NCBI GenBank assembly: GCA_001028025.1
Contig: LDAQ01000029.1
Location: 1-64,000 of the forward strand
Reading direction: 5' to 3'
Length of the DNA stretch: 64,000 bases
Origin: Faecalicatena fissicatena
GTDB lineage: Bacteria > Bacillota > Clostridia > Lachnospirales > Lachnospiraceae
Positions 29,351-36,753 of this stretch are shown here, piece after piece; position 1 is the stretch's first letter; the number at the start of each line of letters is the position of its first letter. The position numbers were made by a program, and so were the translations under genes. A model generated the notes under the pieces. The model made no database searches. It was not told the DNA's origin and was given only the letters and a program-made list of their open reading frames with translations.

Positions 29351-30819
29351 TAGAGGTATTGGTGGCAGAAGATGAAAGACCGATCCTGAGAAATATTGTG
29401 AAGGCAATCGAAGCGGCTGATCCGGATTTCCGTGTGAAATATGCTGCCTGTAACGGGAAGCAGGCAAAGGAATACCTGGATTCAAACCAGATCGACGTTG
29501 CCTTTCTGGACATCAATATGCCGATCTATGACGGGCTGTTTTTGCTGCAGTATATCCGCGATAATAATATGAATCTGATACCGGTTATTTTAACCGGTTA
29601 CCGGGAGTTCGATTATGCAAAAAAGGCTTTGAAGTTTAATGCCTTTGACTATCTGCTGAAGCCGCTGGATGAGAAGGAGCTGGGGAACCTGCTGAATAAA
29701 CTGAAAGTGGAAGTGGAGATAAAGAAGAAGCAGCAGCCATTTGATTCTTTTGGACAGATATCCAGGACGGTATTTGAAGATGGGGACGGTATGCAGAACA
29801 GCTGTTTTGTAGCAAGTTGTTTTTTAGGCGGTTACTCAAGGGGAAATCTGGACGATGAGACAAAAGCGAGACAGGAAGATACAGAGAGGTATCTTAAGAA
29901 ATATATAGAAGAAAAAGTAGGTAAAAACCGTTTCTGGCTGGCAAAAGGGCATCGCGAATCAGAACGGATACTCTTTGTGAATGTAAATACGGATCGTTAC
30001 AGAGAGCTGCTGGAAGGAATGGTAAGCTCTGCAGATACCTCGTTACTGCCGATCACCGTAGCTTCAGCCACCGGGCCGGCAGAGATAGCCGCGATCAGTG
30101 AGGTGTACAGGAACCTGTCTGAAACGGCGAAAGAGATTATGGAATTCGGAAAATCCTGCATTCTCTTCTCTGAAAAAATACGGCAGCCGGAAAAAGGTAT
30201 CGATAAAGACAGGCTGGAAGTTATATTGGAGGGGATTCAACCTGATATCACTTTAGAAGCATTAACAAAAGTATTTGGACGTGTGATTGATTTGGCGGGA
30301 ACGAAAAGAAAGAATCTGGAATACGGTATGAAAAGCTTTTTTATCCGTCTGTGCGAAAAAGTTCCGACCCAAATCAATTACCTGGACATCGAGGAAGAGA
30401 TATTATTCATACTGGAAAATGAATTCAAATATGAGAAATTGGTTGAAAAGATAGAGGCAGTGGTGACAGAATACTTCTATGTAAGTGTAGAACCCTCCAG
30501 GAACAAAGAAAGACTGGCGGAGGAACTGAAAATGTATATTATAAAAAGCTATCAGTTTCCGTTTTCCAGCCAGATATTAGAAGAAAAATTTGGCTACTCC
30601 GCATTTTACCTGCGCTCTGTATTTAAAGAATCATTTCAGGTGTCACCTAACGAATATCTGCTGAAAGTACGGATGGAAAGAGCATGCCTGCTGCTCAGAC
30701 AGGGAGTGCAGGCAAAGGATGCGGCGAACGAAGTGGGATTTTCGGATCCGCTCTATTTTTCTAAAGTCTTTAAAAAGTTTACTGGCTGCAGTCCAAGTGA
30801 GTATATGGGGGAAGGATAG
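29347..30819 (+). CDS. YesN-type response regulator with AraC DNA-binding domain
   Basis: Partner of the YesM-like kinase; overlaps its stop by 4 nt (ATGA). Seen: receiver domain with acidic residues at 8-9, phosphoacceptor Asp55 in AFLDINMP, Thr83 and Lys105 in LLKPLDE. A variable central region follows. The C-terminal AraC tandem helix-turn-helix has FGYSAFYLRSVFKESF near 420-435 and VGFSDPLYFSKVFKKFTG near 463-480. Length 490. It probably activates the upstream glycan operon in response to the extracellular sugar; target sites were not identified. Confidence 0.92.
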   Translation: MIEVLVAEDERPILRNIVKAIEAADPDFRVKYAACNGKQAKEYLDSNQIDVAFLDINMPIYDGLFLLQYIRDNNMNLIPVILTGYREFDYAKKALKFNAFDYLLKPLDEKELGNLLNKLKVEVEIKKKQQPFDSFGQISRTVFEDGDGMQNSCFVASCFLGGYSRGNLDDETKARQEDTERYLKKYIEEKVGKNRFWLAKGHRESERILFVNVNTDRYRELLEGMVSSADTSLLPITVASATGPAEIAAISEVYRNLSETAKEIMEFGKSCILFSEKIRQPEKGIDKDRLEVILEGIQPDITLEALTKVFGRVIDLAGTKRKNLEYGMKSFFIRLCEKVPTQINYLDIEEEILFILENEFKYEKLVEKIEAVVTEYFYVSVEPSRNKERLAEELKMYIIKSYQFPFSSQILEEKFGYSAFYLRSVFKESFQVSPNEYLLKVRMERACLLLRQGVQAKDAANEVGFSDPLYFSKVFKKFTGCSPSEYMGEG

Positions 30820-30980
30820 TACATGGTACCTGGACATCCTGCAATCCAGTCCGAACGGGAGGCGGCGCAGCAGAAGCGAGTCAGATTTAATTCTGTGACC
30901 GCTCCGTGATAGAAAGTTAACGAGGACTTGAATCATGGCTGATTTACTTCTTGTAATTAATGGAAAATATATCCTGTTCA

Positions 30981-30989
30981 TGGTATACT
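30981..30989 (+). promoter_or_regulatory. Extended -10 promoter of the DUF554 gene
   Basis: TGGTATACT is an extended -10 element with a weak TGGAAA 17 nt upstream (30961-30966). The 287-bp gap around it (30820-31106) shows nothing else I can name. Confidence 0.45.
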
Positions 30990-31106
30990 TATCCCTAAGA
31001 GATTCGTTAAGTATGTAGGAAAGGACGCGTTTTTATACGTGGATTTTTTGTAATATAAAGACGCAGGGCAGGTGAAAATGTATTACAGGCAGGATGGAGA
31101 ATTTGC

Positions 31107-31835
31107 ATGAAAGGGCTGGGAACGATAGTCAATGTTGCTGCTGTCATTGCAGGCAGCGGGATTGGCCTGCTTATTAAAAATGGGTTAAAAGAGCGGTTTC
31201 AGAGTATTTTGATGCAGGCGTGCGGTGTTGCGACCATTTTTATTGGAATGGGCGGTGCGCTTACGGGGCTTCTTAGGATTACACCGGATGGGGGGCTTGA
31301 GACACAGCACACGATGCTTCTGGTATTTTCTCTTGTATTGGGGAGTCTTTTGGGGGAGGCACTGAATATTGAACTGCATATGGAGCATCTGGGAGATACC
31401 TTAAAAGCTTTGGTTAATGCAAAGAAAGATACACAGTTCGTGAATGGATTTGTGACGGCGACACTGGTCATCTGTATTGGGGCGATGGCAATTGTAGGCT
31501 CCATACAGGATGGGCTGACCGGAGACTATACAATGCTTTTTGCCAAGGCGCTTCTGGATTTTGTGATTGTCATGGTGTTTGCATCCACTCTGGGAATTGG
31601 CGTAATGTTCGCGGCAATTCCGCTTGGAATCTATCAGGGCGGAATCACTGTCGGGGCGGCTTTGATATCAGGTTACATGAATGAGACGCTGATTTCTAAT
31701 CTGTCCTGTATTGGTTCCGTGCTGATATTCTGCGTCGGTGTGAACCTCACTTTTAAAAAGATGATCAAGGTGGGAAATATGCTTCCCGCCATATTGGTTC
31801 CTGTTATATATCATTTTCTGTCATTTTTGCATTAA
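31107..31835 (+). CDS. DUF554 family membrane protein
   Basis: Predicted integral membrane protein of 242 residues with about seven hydrophobic segments, matching the DUF554 (YdfK-like) family. Seen: the start KGLGTIVNVAAVIAGSGIGL, the glycine-rich QACGVATIFIGMGGALTGLL near residues 37-56, GFVTATLVICIGAMAIVGSI near 111-130 and FAAIPLGIYQGGIT near 171-184. The function of the family is unknown; a small-molecule transporter is possible. It appears to be monocistronic, between the two-component system and the first LacI regulator. Confidence 0.85.
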   Translation: MKGLGTIVNVAAVIAGSGIGLLIKNGLKERFQSILMQACGVATIFIGMGGALTGLLRITPDGGLETQHTMLLVFSLVLGSLLGEALNIELHMEHLGDTLKALVNAKKDTQFVNGFVTATLVICIGAMAIVGSIQDGLTGDYTMLFAKALLDFVIVMVFASTLGIGVMFAAIPLGIYQGGITVGAALISGYMNETLISNLSCIGSVLIFCVGVNLTFKKMIKVGNMLPAILVPVIYHFLSFLH

Positions 31836-31891
31836 GTATCCGAAATTCCCTTCAAAGCATGGAAAACACTGGATTTTATAGGCTTCTATTA

Positions 31892-31920
31892 TTGTATCCT
31901 CGGAAAAGTTGAGTTATAAT
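31892..31920 (+). promoter_or_regulatory. Promoter of the first LacI regulator
   Basis: TTGTAT at 31892-31897, 17 nt, then a perfect TATAAT at 31915-31920. The regulator gene starts 50 nt later. Confidence 0.65.
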
Positions 31921-31969
31921 CAAAGCAAATGGAATATTTATGAAACCAATGAAACCGAGGTCTAGAGAG

Positions 31970-32977
31970 ATGCCCAATATAACAATCAACGATATAGCCC
32001 GATGTGCAGGTGTATCAAAAGCAACTGTATCACGTGTGCTGAATCATCCGGACGTAGTTGATGAGAAAACAAGAAAAACGGTCCAGCGTGTGATGGAAGA
32101 AAAAAATTACCGTCCTTCCGTGACGGCGCGTAATCTGTCGAACAGGAAGTCCAGCACGATCGGAGTGATACTTCCGCAGGTGGACAATATGTTTTTTGGC
32201 GAAATGCTTCGCGGCATGATACATGTAGCGGATAAAAATGAACTGACCATCATGTGTTTTAACTCGGACGACAGTAAGAAAAAGGATCTGCAGACTCTGG
32301 AAATTCTGGCCGGACACAGAGTTCGCGGACTGATATATGTACCGGCGGTATCTTATGAAGAAAAGCAGGAGAGAAAGGTGCTCAACCGATACCTGCATAC
32401 GTTGGATGCGCCGGTAGTAATTGCGGACAGGAATATAGACCTGCCCGTGGACGGTGTGTTTTTCGATGACAATTCGGCAATGTATGAGGCAACCAGGGCA
32501 GTGATCGAGGCAGGGCATACCAGGATTGCGATTATTAACGGAACGCAGGAGAGGGTGCTGGGCAGACTGCGTCAGAGCGGATTTGAAAGAGCGCTGGAGG
32601 AGGCCGGACTACAGATACCGGATGAATATATTATGCTCGGGGATTATAGCATACAGAGCGCCTATATGATGACAAAGGAGATGATGAAGCTGCCGGTACA
32701 GCCGACGGCAGTTATAACCTGCAATAATGATACAACGAAAGGCTTTCTGGAGGCTGTGTATGAGTGCGGGAAGTCGATACCGTCAGATTATAAGAATATA
32801 TCTCTGGATAAGATGGAGATGCTGAATATTCTGGGAATTCCGTACAATTACATCGAGCGAGATGCGTATCAGATGGGGCAGAAGGCGATGGAACAGCTGA
32901 TTAACCGTATAGCATTTCCCGACAGGGCATACCGGCATATTATTATTGAATCCCCGTTTGTTAAGCAGAGTTTATAA
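31970..32977 (+). CDS. LacI-family transcriptional regulator (paralogue 1)
   Basis: DNA-binding repressor with a periplasmic-binding-protein-like effector domain. Seen: LacI helix-turn-helix ITINDIARCAGVSKATVSRV near residues 4-23 and hinge helix VTARNLSNRKSSTIG near 47-61, then the effector domain. ATG at 31970 is preferred over 31940 because the family begins 4-5 residues before this helix and GAGG lies 9 nt upstream; length 335. It is closely similar to the regulator at 35067 throughout (for example FFGEMLRG and VRGL are shared), so the two are paralogues and may read related operators. The conserved AACCGGTT palindromes at 33153 and 35029 are the likely targets of one or both. Confidence 0.9.
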   Translation: MPNITINDIARCAGVSKATVSRVLNHPDVVDEKTRKTVQRVMEEKNYRPSVTARNLSNRKSSTIGVILPQVDNMFFGEMLRGMIHVADKNELTIMCFNSDDSKKKDLQTLEILAGHRVRGLIYVPAVSYEEKQERKVLNRYLHTLDAPVVIADRNIDLPVDGVFFDDNSAMYEATRAVIEAGHTRIAIINGTQERVLGRLRQSGFERALEEAGLQIPDEYIMLGDYSIQSAYMMTKEMMKLPVQPTAVITCNNDTTKGFLEAVYECGKSIPSDYKNISLDKMEMLNILGIPYNYIERDAYQMGQKAMEQLINRIAFPDRAYRHIIIESPFVKQSL

Positions 32978-33001
32978 AAGAATATAAATGAGAACATGAA
33001 T

Positions 33002-33071
33002 AAACCATCAGAGACGGTTTGTGCAGATTATACAAGTAAGATTATAATGCACGGCTGTTAGCTGATGGTTT
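33002..33071 (+). terminator. Probable terminator after the first LacI gene
   Basis: AAACCATCAG pairs with CTGATGGTT across a loop of about 50 nt and is followed by TTTTTT. The large loop makes it weaker than a classical terminator. It separates the LacI gene from the RpiB-Rpe operon in this 306-bp gap. Confidence 0.6.
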
Positions 33072-33113
33072 TTTGTATGATTTTATGAAATTAGAAAATA
33101 AAAAGCAAGTTCA

Positions 33114-33143
33114 TTGACAAACAGTGCAGAAAAGAGTTATATT
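33114..33143 (+). promoter_or_regulatory. Promoter of the RpiB-like/Rpe-like operon
   Basis: TTGACA at 33114-33119 and TATATT at 33138-33143 with an 18-nt spacer. The LacI-type operator at 33153-33168 overlaps the expected start of transcription. Confidence 0.75.
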
Positions 33144-33152
33144 TAAACCATA

Positions 33153-33168
33153 TTGTAACCGGTTACAA
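33153..33168. promoter_or_regulatory. LacI-type operator, perfect 16-bp palindrome
   Basis: TTGTAACCGGTTACAA is perfectly self-complementary and lies 9 bp after the -10, an ideal repressor position. A half-site with CGGTTACA recurs near 33246-33253 before the gene. The same core recurs at 35029-35042. Confidence 0.85.
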
Positions 33169-33283
33169 AGAAAAATAAATGATATAAAATAGAAAAACCG
33201 CATAAATACAGCAATATTGGTTTAAATATACTTGTAATTATAAATCGGTTACATAAATATCCATTGGAGCAGGAGGAATAGTC

Positions 33284-33766
33284 TTGAAAATTATTATGGG
33301 CGCCGATCCGGCAGGTTTTGAACTGAAGAATGCGATTAAGGCAGATTTGCTGAAAAAGGGTTACGACATCACAGACATAGACCCGGAAACTCCTGTGTTG
33401 TTTCAGGATGCAGCAGTTGCAGTTGCCCGGGGAGTACAGAGTCGGGAGTATGACAGAGGCATAGCAATATGCGGTACGGGCATGGGTGTCAGTATCATAT
33501 GCAACAAGCACAGAGGCGTGTATGCTGCCCTGTGTGAAAGTCTGTATCAGGCCAGAAGGGCTAAGGCCGTGAACAATACGAATGTATTGTGCATGGGCGG
33601 TTTTATCATAGGAAATGAAATGGGTATAGAAATGGCCAATGCCTGGCTGGAAGCGGAGCATATGTCCGGTCTTACGCCGGAGATGGCCAGAATTGTAGAA
33701 AAAGAATATGATCAGTTGGTGGAATTTGAAAATACGGTATATACAGCGAAGGAGGAGCAGCGGTGA
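33284..33766 (+). CDS. RpiB/LacA/LacB-family sugar-phosphate isomerase, atypical
   Basis: Member of the RpiB fold family that interconverts aldose and ketose phosphates. Seen: the family glycine-cysteine motif ICGTGMGVSI with Cys63 and the C-terminal NVLCMGGFIIG, in 160 residues. Odd: the usual DHAG near the N-terminus reads DPAG (Pro9) and the usual HN in the substrate-binding loop reads VN (Val96), so two normally conserved histidines are missing. This points to a different substrate or mechanism. The start is TTG at 33284 with AGGAGG 7 nt upstream. It overlaps the epimerase gene by 4 nt and is under the palindromic LacI operator. An allose- or ribose-phosphate isomerase role is inference. 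Confidence 0.82.
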   Translation: MKIIMGADPAGFELKNAIKADLLKKGYDITDIDPETPVLFQDAAVAVARGVQSREYDRGIAICGTGMGVSIICNKHRGVYAALCESLYQARRAKAVNNTNVLCMGGFIIGNEMGIEMANAWLEAEHMSGLTPEMARIVEKEYDQLVEFENTVYTAKEEQR

Positions 33767-34431
33767 AAAAGATATCCCCATCTATGATGTGCGTGGAAAT
33801 CGACAAACTGAATGAATATCTGAAAATATTTGAAGAAGAAAAGATAGAATACCTTCACATTGACATAATGGACGGTGAATACGTGCCCAATTATACTCTG
33901 GGGACCGATTATGTGAAACAGCTTCGTAAGGCGACCGATATCCCGCTGGACGTTCATCTTATGATAAACAGTCCGGAAAGAAAGATAGAATGGTTTGATT
34001 TTCAGGAGGGTGAATATGTGGCTGTCCATGCGGAGAGCACACAACATCTGCAGAAGGCTCTTCAGGCCATCCGGGCAGCAGGTGCGAAGTCCATGGTTGC
34101 GATTAATCCATCCACAAGAGCAGAGGATCTTCAGTACGTCCTGGACGATATGGACGGTCTGCTTGTCATGACTGTAAATCCGGGATTTGCCGGACAAAAG
34201 GCGATTCCCCAGACCATACAGAAGATCGAAGACTGCAGAAATTATCTGGATGCGAGAGGATATCAGCATATTGAGATCGAGGTAGATGGAAATGTGAGCT
34301 ATGAACTGGCAGGGGAGATGTCGAAAAAACATGCGGATATCTTTGTGGCCGGGTCCTCCAGTTTCATGAACGGAATAGATGGAATGAGGGAAGGGATTCG
34401 GCGCATGCGGCGGGTTATTGATGCGGGGTGA
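33763..34431 (+). CDS. Ribulose-phosphate/allulose-phosphate 3-epimerase family protein
   Basis: TIM-barrel epimerase that inverts C3 of a ketose phosphate, either ribulose-5-phosphate (Rpe) or D-allulose-6-phosphate (AlsE). Seen: YLHIDIMDGEYVPNYTLG near residues 30-47, DVHLMI near 63-68, VNPGFAGQ near 143-150 and the catalytic EVDGNV near 174-179, so metal and catalytic residues are intact. Length 222. The GTG start overlaps the isomerase stop (GTGA) and follows GGAGGAG. The PNYTLG wording, the neighbouring ribose-type importer and the isomerase make AlsE-like hexulose specificity plausible, not proven. A long hairpin element follows the stop codon. Confidence 0.88.
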   Translation: MKKISPSMMCVEIDKLNEYLKIFEEEKIEYLHIDIMDGEYVPNYTLGTDYVKQLRKATDIPLDVHLMINSPERKIEWFDFQEGEYVAVHAESTQHLQKALQAIRAAGAKSMVAINPSTRAEDLQYVLDDMDGLLVMTVNPGFAGQKAIPQTIQKIEDCRNYLDARGYQHIEIEVDGNVSYELAGEMSKKHADIFVAGSSSFMNGIDGMREGIRRMRRVIDAG

Positions 34432-34444
34432 GGATAGTGCGGAC

Positions 34445-34691
34445 GCCGCTGGAACCGGAGACAGGGCTGGCTGGAAACGGGACAGGACTGTAAGCTGGAG
34501 TTAAGGAAAAATGAAGGAAAACCGGGACAACCTGGGCACATCGCGCGAAGCCTGATGGCTTCGCGTGCTGGGCCCAGGAAAACTTGTAATTCGGAATTAC
34601 AAGTTTTGTCCCGGTTTTCCTTCATTTTTCCTTAACTCCAACTAACAGTCCTTTTACGCTTCCAGCCAGCCCTGTCTCCGGTTCCAGCGGC
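34445..34691 (+). repeat. Long capped hairpin element, copy A
   Basis: Outer arms 34445-34475 and 34661-34691 are perfectly complementary over 31 bp; inner arms 34497-34528 and 34608-34639 over 32 bp, joined by a partly paired stretch. The tip carries two hairpins, 34531-34578 (CCTGGGC / GCCCAGG with CGCGAAGCC / GGCTTCGCG inside) and 34579-34607 (14-bp arms). It lies 13 nt after the epimerase stop. No T-run ends it. Architecture and termini match copies at 45071 and 60554. Confidence 0.9.
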
Positions 34692-34991
34692 TGGGTGCAT
34701 CCAAACGGCAGTTTAAGAGCCGTATGCGGGAGGTGATCCTGGGCGGGATAGGCGGATGGGAGTTGGAATTAACCGGGGAGTTTGAGAGGGAGGAAGCATG
34801 TTAAGAACAGGCGTTTTTCGACAAATTTTTCAGAAACCGCTTTCTTTTTGGGAAAATATGGATAATATGGGATGGAAAAGGAGGAGAGGGGGAATGATTA
34901 AAATATGTCAATTATTTTGTGAAAAATATACAAAAAGCAGGTATGAAATACATTAAAAACGACGAAACTATGAATGAATTGTGCTGAGGGG
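34692..34991. other. Gap between the hairpin element and the second LacI promoter
   Basis: No gene is supported. GAGCCGTATGCGGGAGGTG at 34717-34735 resembles the 5' strand of a group II intron domain V, but the 3' strand is absent. The rest is purine-rich with no recognised signal until the promoter at 34992. Confidence 0.4.
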
Positions 34992-35020
34992 TTGACGGGG
35001 GAAAAGTTGTGTGTAATAAT
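34992..35020 (+). promoter_or_regulatory. Promoter of the LacI-2/SIS/ABC operon
   Basis: TTGACG at 34992-34997, 17 nt, AATAAT at 35015-35020 (or TAATAA one base earlier). The operator at 35029-35042 covers the expected start site, implying autoregulation. Confidence 0.7.
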
Positions 35021-35028
35021 TAATTTAC

Positions 35029-35042
35029 TGAAACCGGTTACA
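35029..35042. promoter_or_regulatory. LacI-type operator upstream of the second regulator
   Basis: TGAAACCGGTTACA matches the 33153 palindrome core TGTAACCGGTTACA at 13 of 14 positions and overlaps the predicted transcription start. Confidence 0.8.
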
Positions 35043-35066
35043 AACATTCAGCGGAGGAAATGGAAA

Positions 35067-36083
35067 ATGCCTAAAGAATTTACGATTAATGACATTGCAA
35101 AAGAGGCGGGCGTTTCAAAGGCGACGGTGTCGCGGGTGTTGAATGAATCAGCTTCCGTGAGGACGGAAACTAAAGAACGGGTTCTGGAGATTATGGAGAA
35201 GCGTCATTTTTCTCCTTCGGCTACGGCCAGGAACCTGTCGAGGCAGAGCTCGAACACGATCGGTGTGATAGTGCCCGAGGTTGATAACCCGTTTTTCGGG
35301 GAGATGCTAAGAGGGATCACGGAGATCGCAGACAAATATAACTATACTTTAATCTGCTGCAATTCAGATGACAGTGCGGATAAGGATAAGAAAGCGCTGC
35401 TGATGCTGAAGGAGCACAGAGTGAGAGGGCTGCTCTATACACCGGCGGTTGATTATACTACCAGGGAACAGCAGCGGGAGATCAACAAGCTTTTGAAAGA
35501 TCTGAATGCCCCAATCGTAATTATGGACCGCCAGACGGACAGTCTGGAAGAGTATGACGGCGTCTTTTTTGATGATGAGAAGGGGCTGTATGAGGCGACG
35601 ATGGCTCTGATAAAAGCAGGGCACACAAAGATCGGCCTCTTGAATGCGACAATGGACAGGGTACTGGCCAGAGTCCGTTACAAAGGATATGAGAGAGCGA
35701 TTCATGATGCGGGAATTCCTCTGGAGAAGCGTTACATATTCGAAGGAGATTACCGGATGACCAAAGCGTACAAGCTTTCCAAAAGGCTTCTTACTATGGA
35801 GGACAGGCCTACGGCAGTGCTGACCTGCAATAACAGAACCAGCCTGGGATTTCTGAAAGCTCTTTATGAGAGAAATGAGCGTTTGTCAAGAGACATCGCG
35901 TGTATTGGGCTGGACAGAATAGAAGCATTCGATGTGATACATAATAAGTTCAACTATATTGAGCGGGATGCGAACCAGATGGGCCGTCAGGCTATCCGGC
36001 TGCTCAATGACAGAATAGCATATCCCGAAAGGCCGCTGAAGCAGATTATTCTGACTCCGGTCCTGAGGATTCAGGAATTATGA
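35067..36083 (+). CDS. LacI-family transcriptional regulator (paralogue 2)
   Basis: Repressor of the sugar locus that it begins. Seen: helix-turn-helix FTINDIAKEAGVSKATVSRV near residues 5-24, hinge SATARNLSRQSSNTIG near 47-62, and the effector domain with VDNPFFGEMLRG. The frame extends upstream to 34974, but ATG at 35067 follows GGAGG by 9 nt and begins just before the helix; length 338. It is a close paralogue of the regulator at 31970. With an operator at its own promoter and one before the isomerase-epimerase pair, it likely controls both units, shutting the pathway when its sugar or sugar phosphate is absent. Confidence 0.91.
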   Translation: MPKEFTINDIAKEAGVSKATVSRVLNESASVRTETKERVLEIMEKRHFSPSATARNLSRQSSNTIGVIVPEVDNPFFGEMLRGITEIADKYNYTLICCNSDDSADKDKKALLMLKEHRVRGLLYTPAVDYTTREQQREINKLLKDLNAPIVIMDRQTDSLEEYDGVFFDDEKGLYEATMALIKAGHTKIGLLNATMDRVLARVRYKGYERAIHDAGIPLEKRYIFEGDYRMTKAYKLSKRLLTMEDRPTAVLTCNNRTSLGFLKALYERNERLSRDIACIGLDRIEAFDVIHNKFNYIERDANQMGRQAIRLLNDRIAYPERPLKQIILTPVLRIQEL

Positions 36084-36097
36084 GAATGGAGGTAAAT

Positions 36098-36661
36098 ATG
36101 GGAGACAGATTTAAAGAATTATCAACGATGGCTATGAAAGAACTGACAGAAGTATTTGACAGGATGGATGATTCCAATGTAAGGGAACTTCTGGAGATGA
36201 TAAAGAAGACAGACAGAATCTTCCTGCTGGCTGCGGGACGGGAAGGCCTTTCTACCAGGTCATTTGCAATGAGGCTGATGCATCTGGGGAAGAAGTCTTA
36301 CTGGATCTGGGACGACACAACACCGTCCATAGGGAAAGGGGATCTGATGATCTGTGCATGCGGTTCTGCCAACGTAGGACATGAGAATTATATAGCACAG
36401 ATGGCAAAGGACAACGGTGCCACACTGGCATTGATCACTCCTTCCAATGAAGGATATATAATTCCAATATCGGACCTGGTAGTGAATGTTCCGGCAGCGG
36501 CATATAAAGCCGTTGGTGAATTTGTTCCTACAGAGCAGCTGATGGGTAATCTTTTTGAACAGGCACTCTTCATTCTCTACGATGTATTGGTTATGATGCT
36601 CAGGGAAGAGATGGGAATCAGCAGAGAAGAGATGGTCAGCAGACACCGGAATGTAGAGTAG
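36098..36661 (+). CDS. SIS-domain protein, HxlB-like (first of three)
   Basis: Sugar isomerase domain protein resembling 6-phospho-3-hexuloisomerase. Seen: FLLAAGREGLSTRSFAMRLM near residues 45-64, where the canonical GAGRS reads AAGRE, then PSIGKGDLMICACGSANVGH near 80-99, LMGNLFEQALFILYD near 147-161 with the conserved Glu, and a terminal SRHRNVE with the conserved His. Length 187. ATG at 36098 follows GGAGG by 5 nt; the frame begins slightly earlier. It lies 14 nt after the LacI gene. The altered phosphosugar loop suggests a substrate different from that of the canonical HxlB at 44474. Confidence 0.82.
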   Translation: MGDRFKELSTMAMKELTEVFDRMDDSNVRELLEMIKKTDRIFLLAAGREGLSTRSFAMRLMHLGKKSYWIWDDTTPSIGKGDLMICACGSANVGHENYIAQMAKDNGATLALITPSNEGYIIPISDLVVNVPAAAYKAVGEFVPTEQLMGNLFEQALFILYDVLVMMLREEMGISREEMVSRHRNVE

Positions 36662-36753
36662 AGTCTGCGCCAGGTATTATGAAAGCCCATAATGGGGCCA
36701 TGCGGAAGCATGAGCGATCACATAAATTTTTTCAAAAAAGGAGGAAAAAAGTT

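Noticed and set aside
33143..33781. 212-codon minus-strand frame opposite the RpiB-like gene
   Set aside because: It covers the promoter, operator and coding sequence of the plus-strand gene and has no family resemblance.
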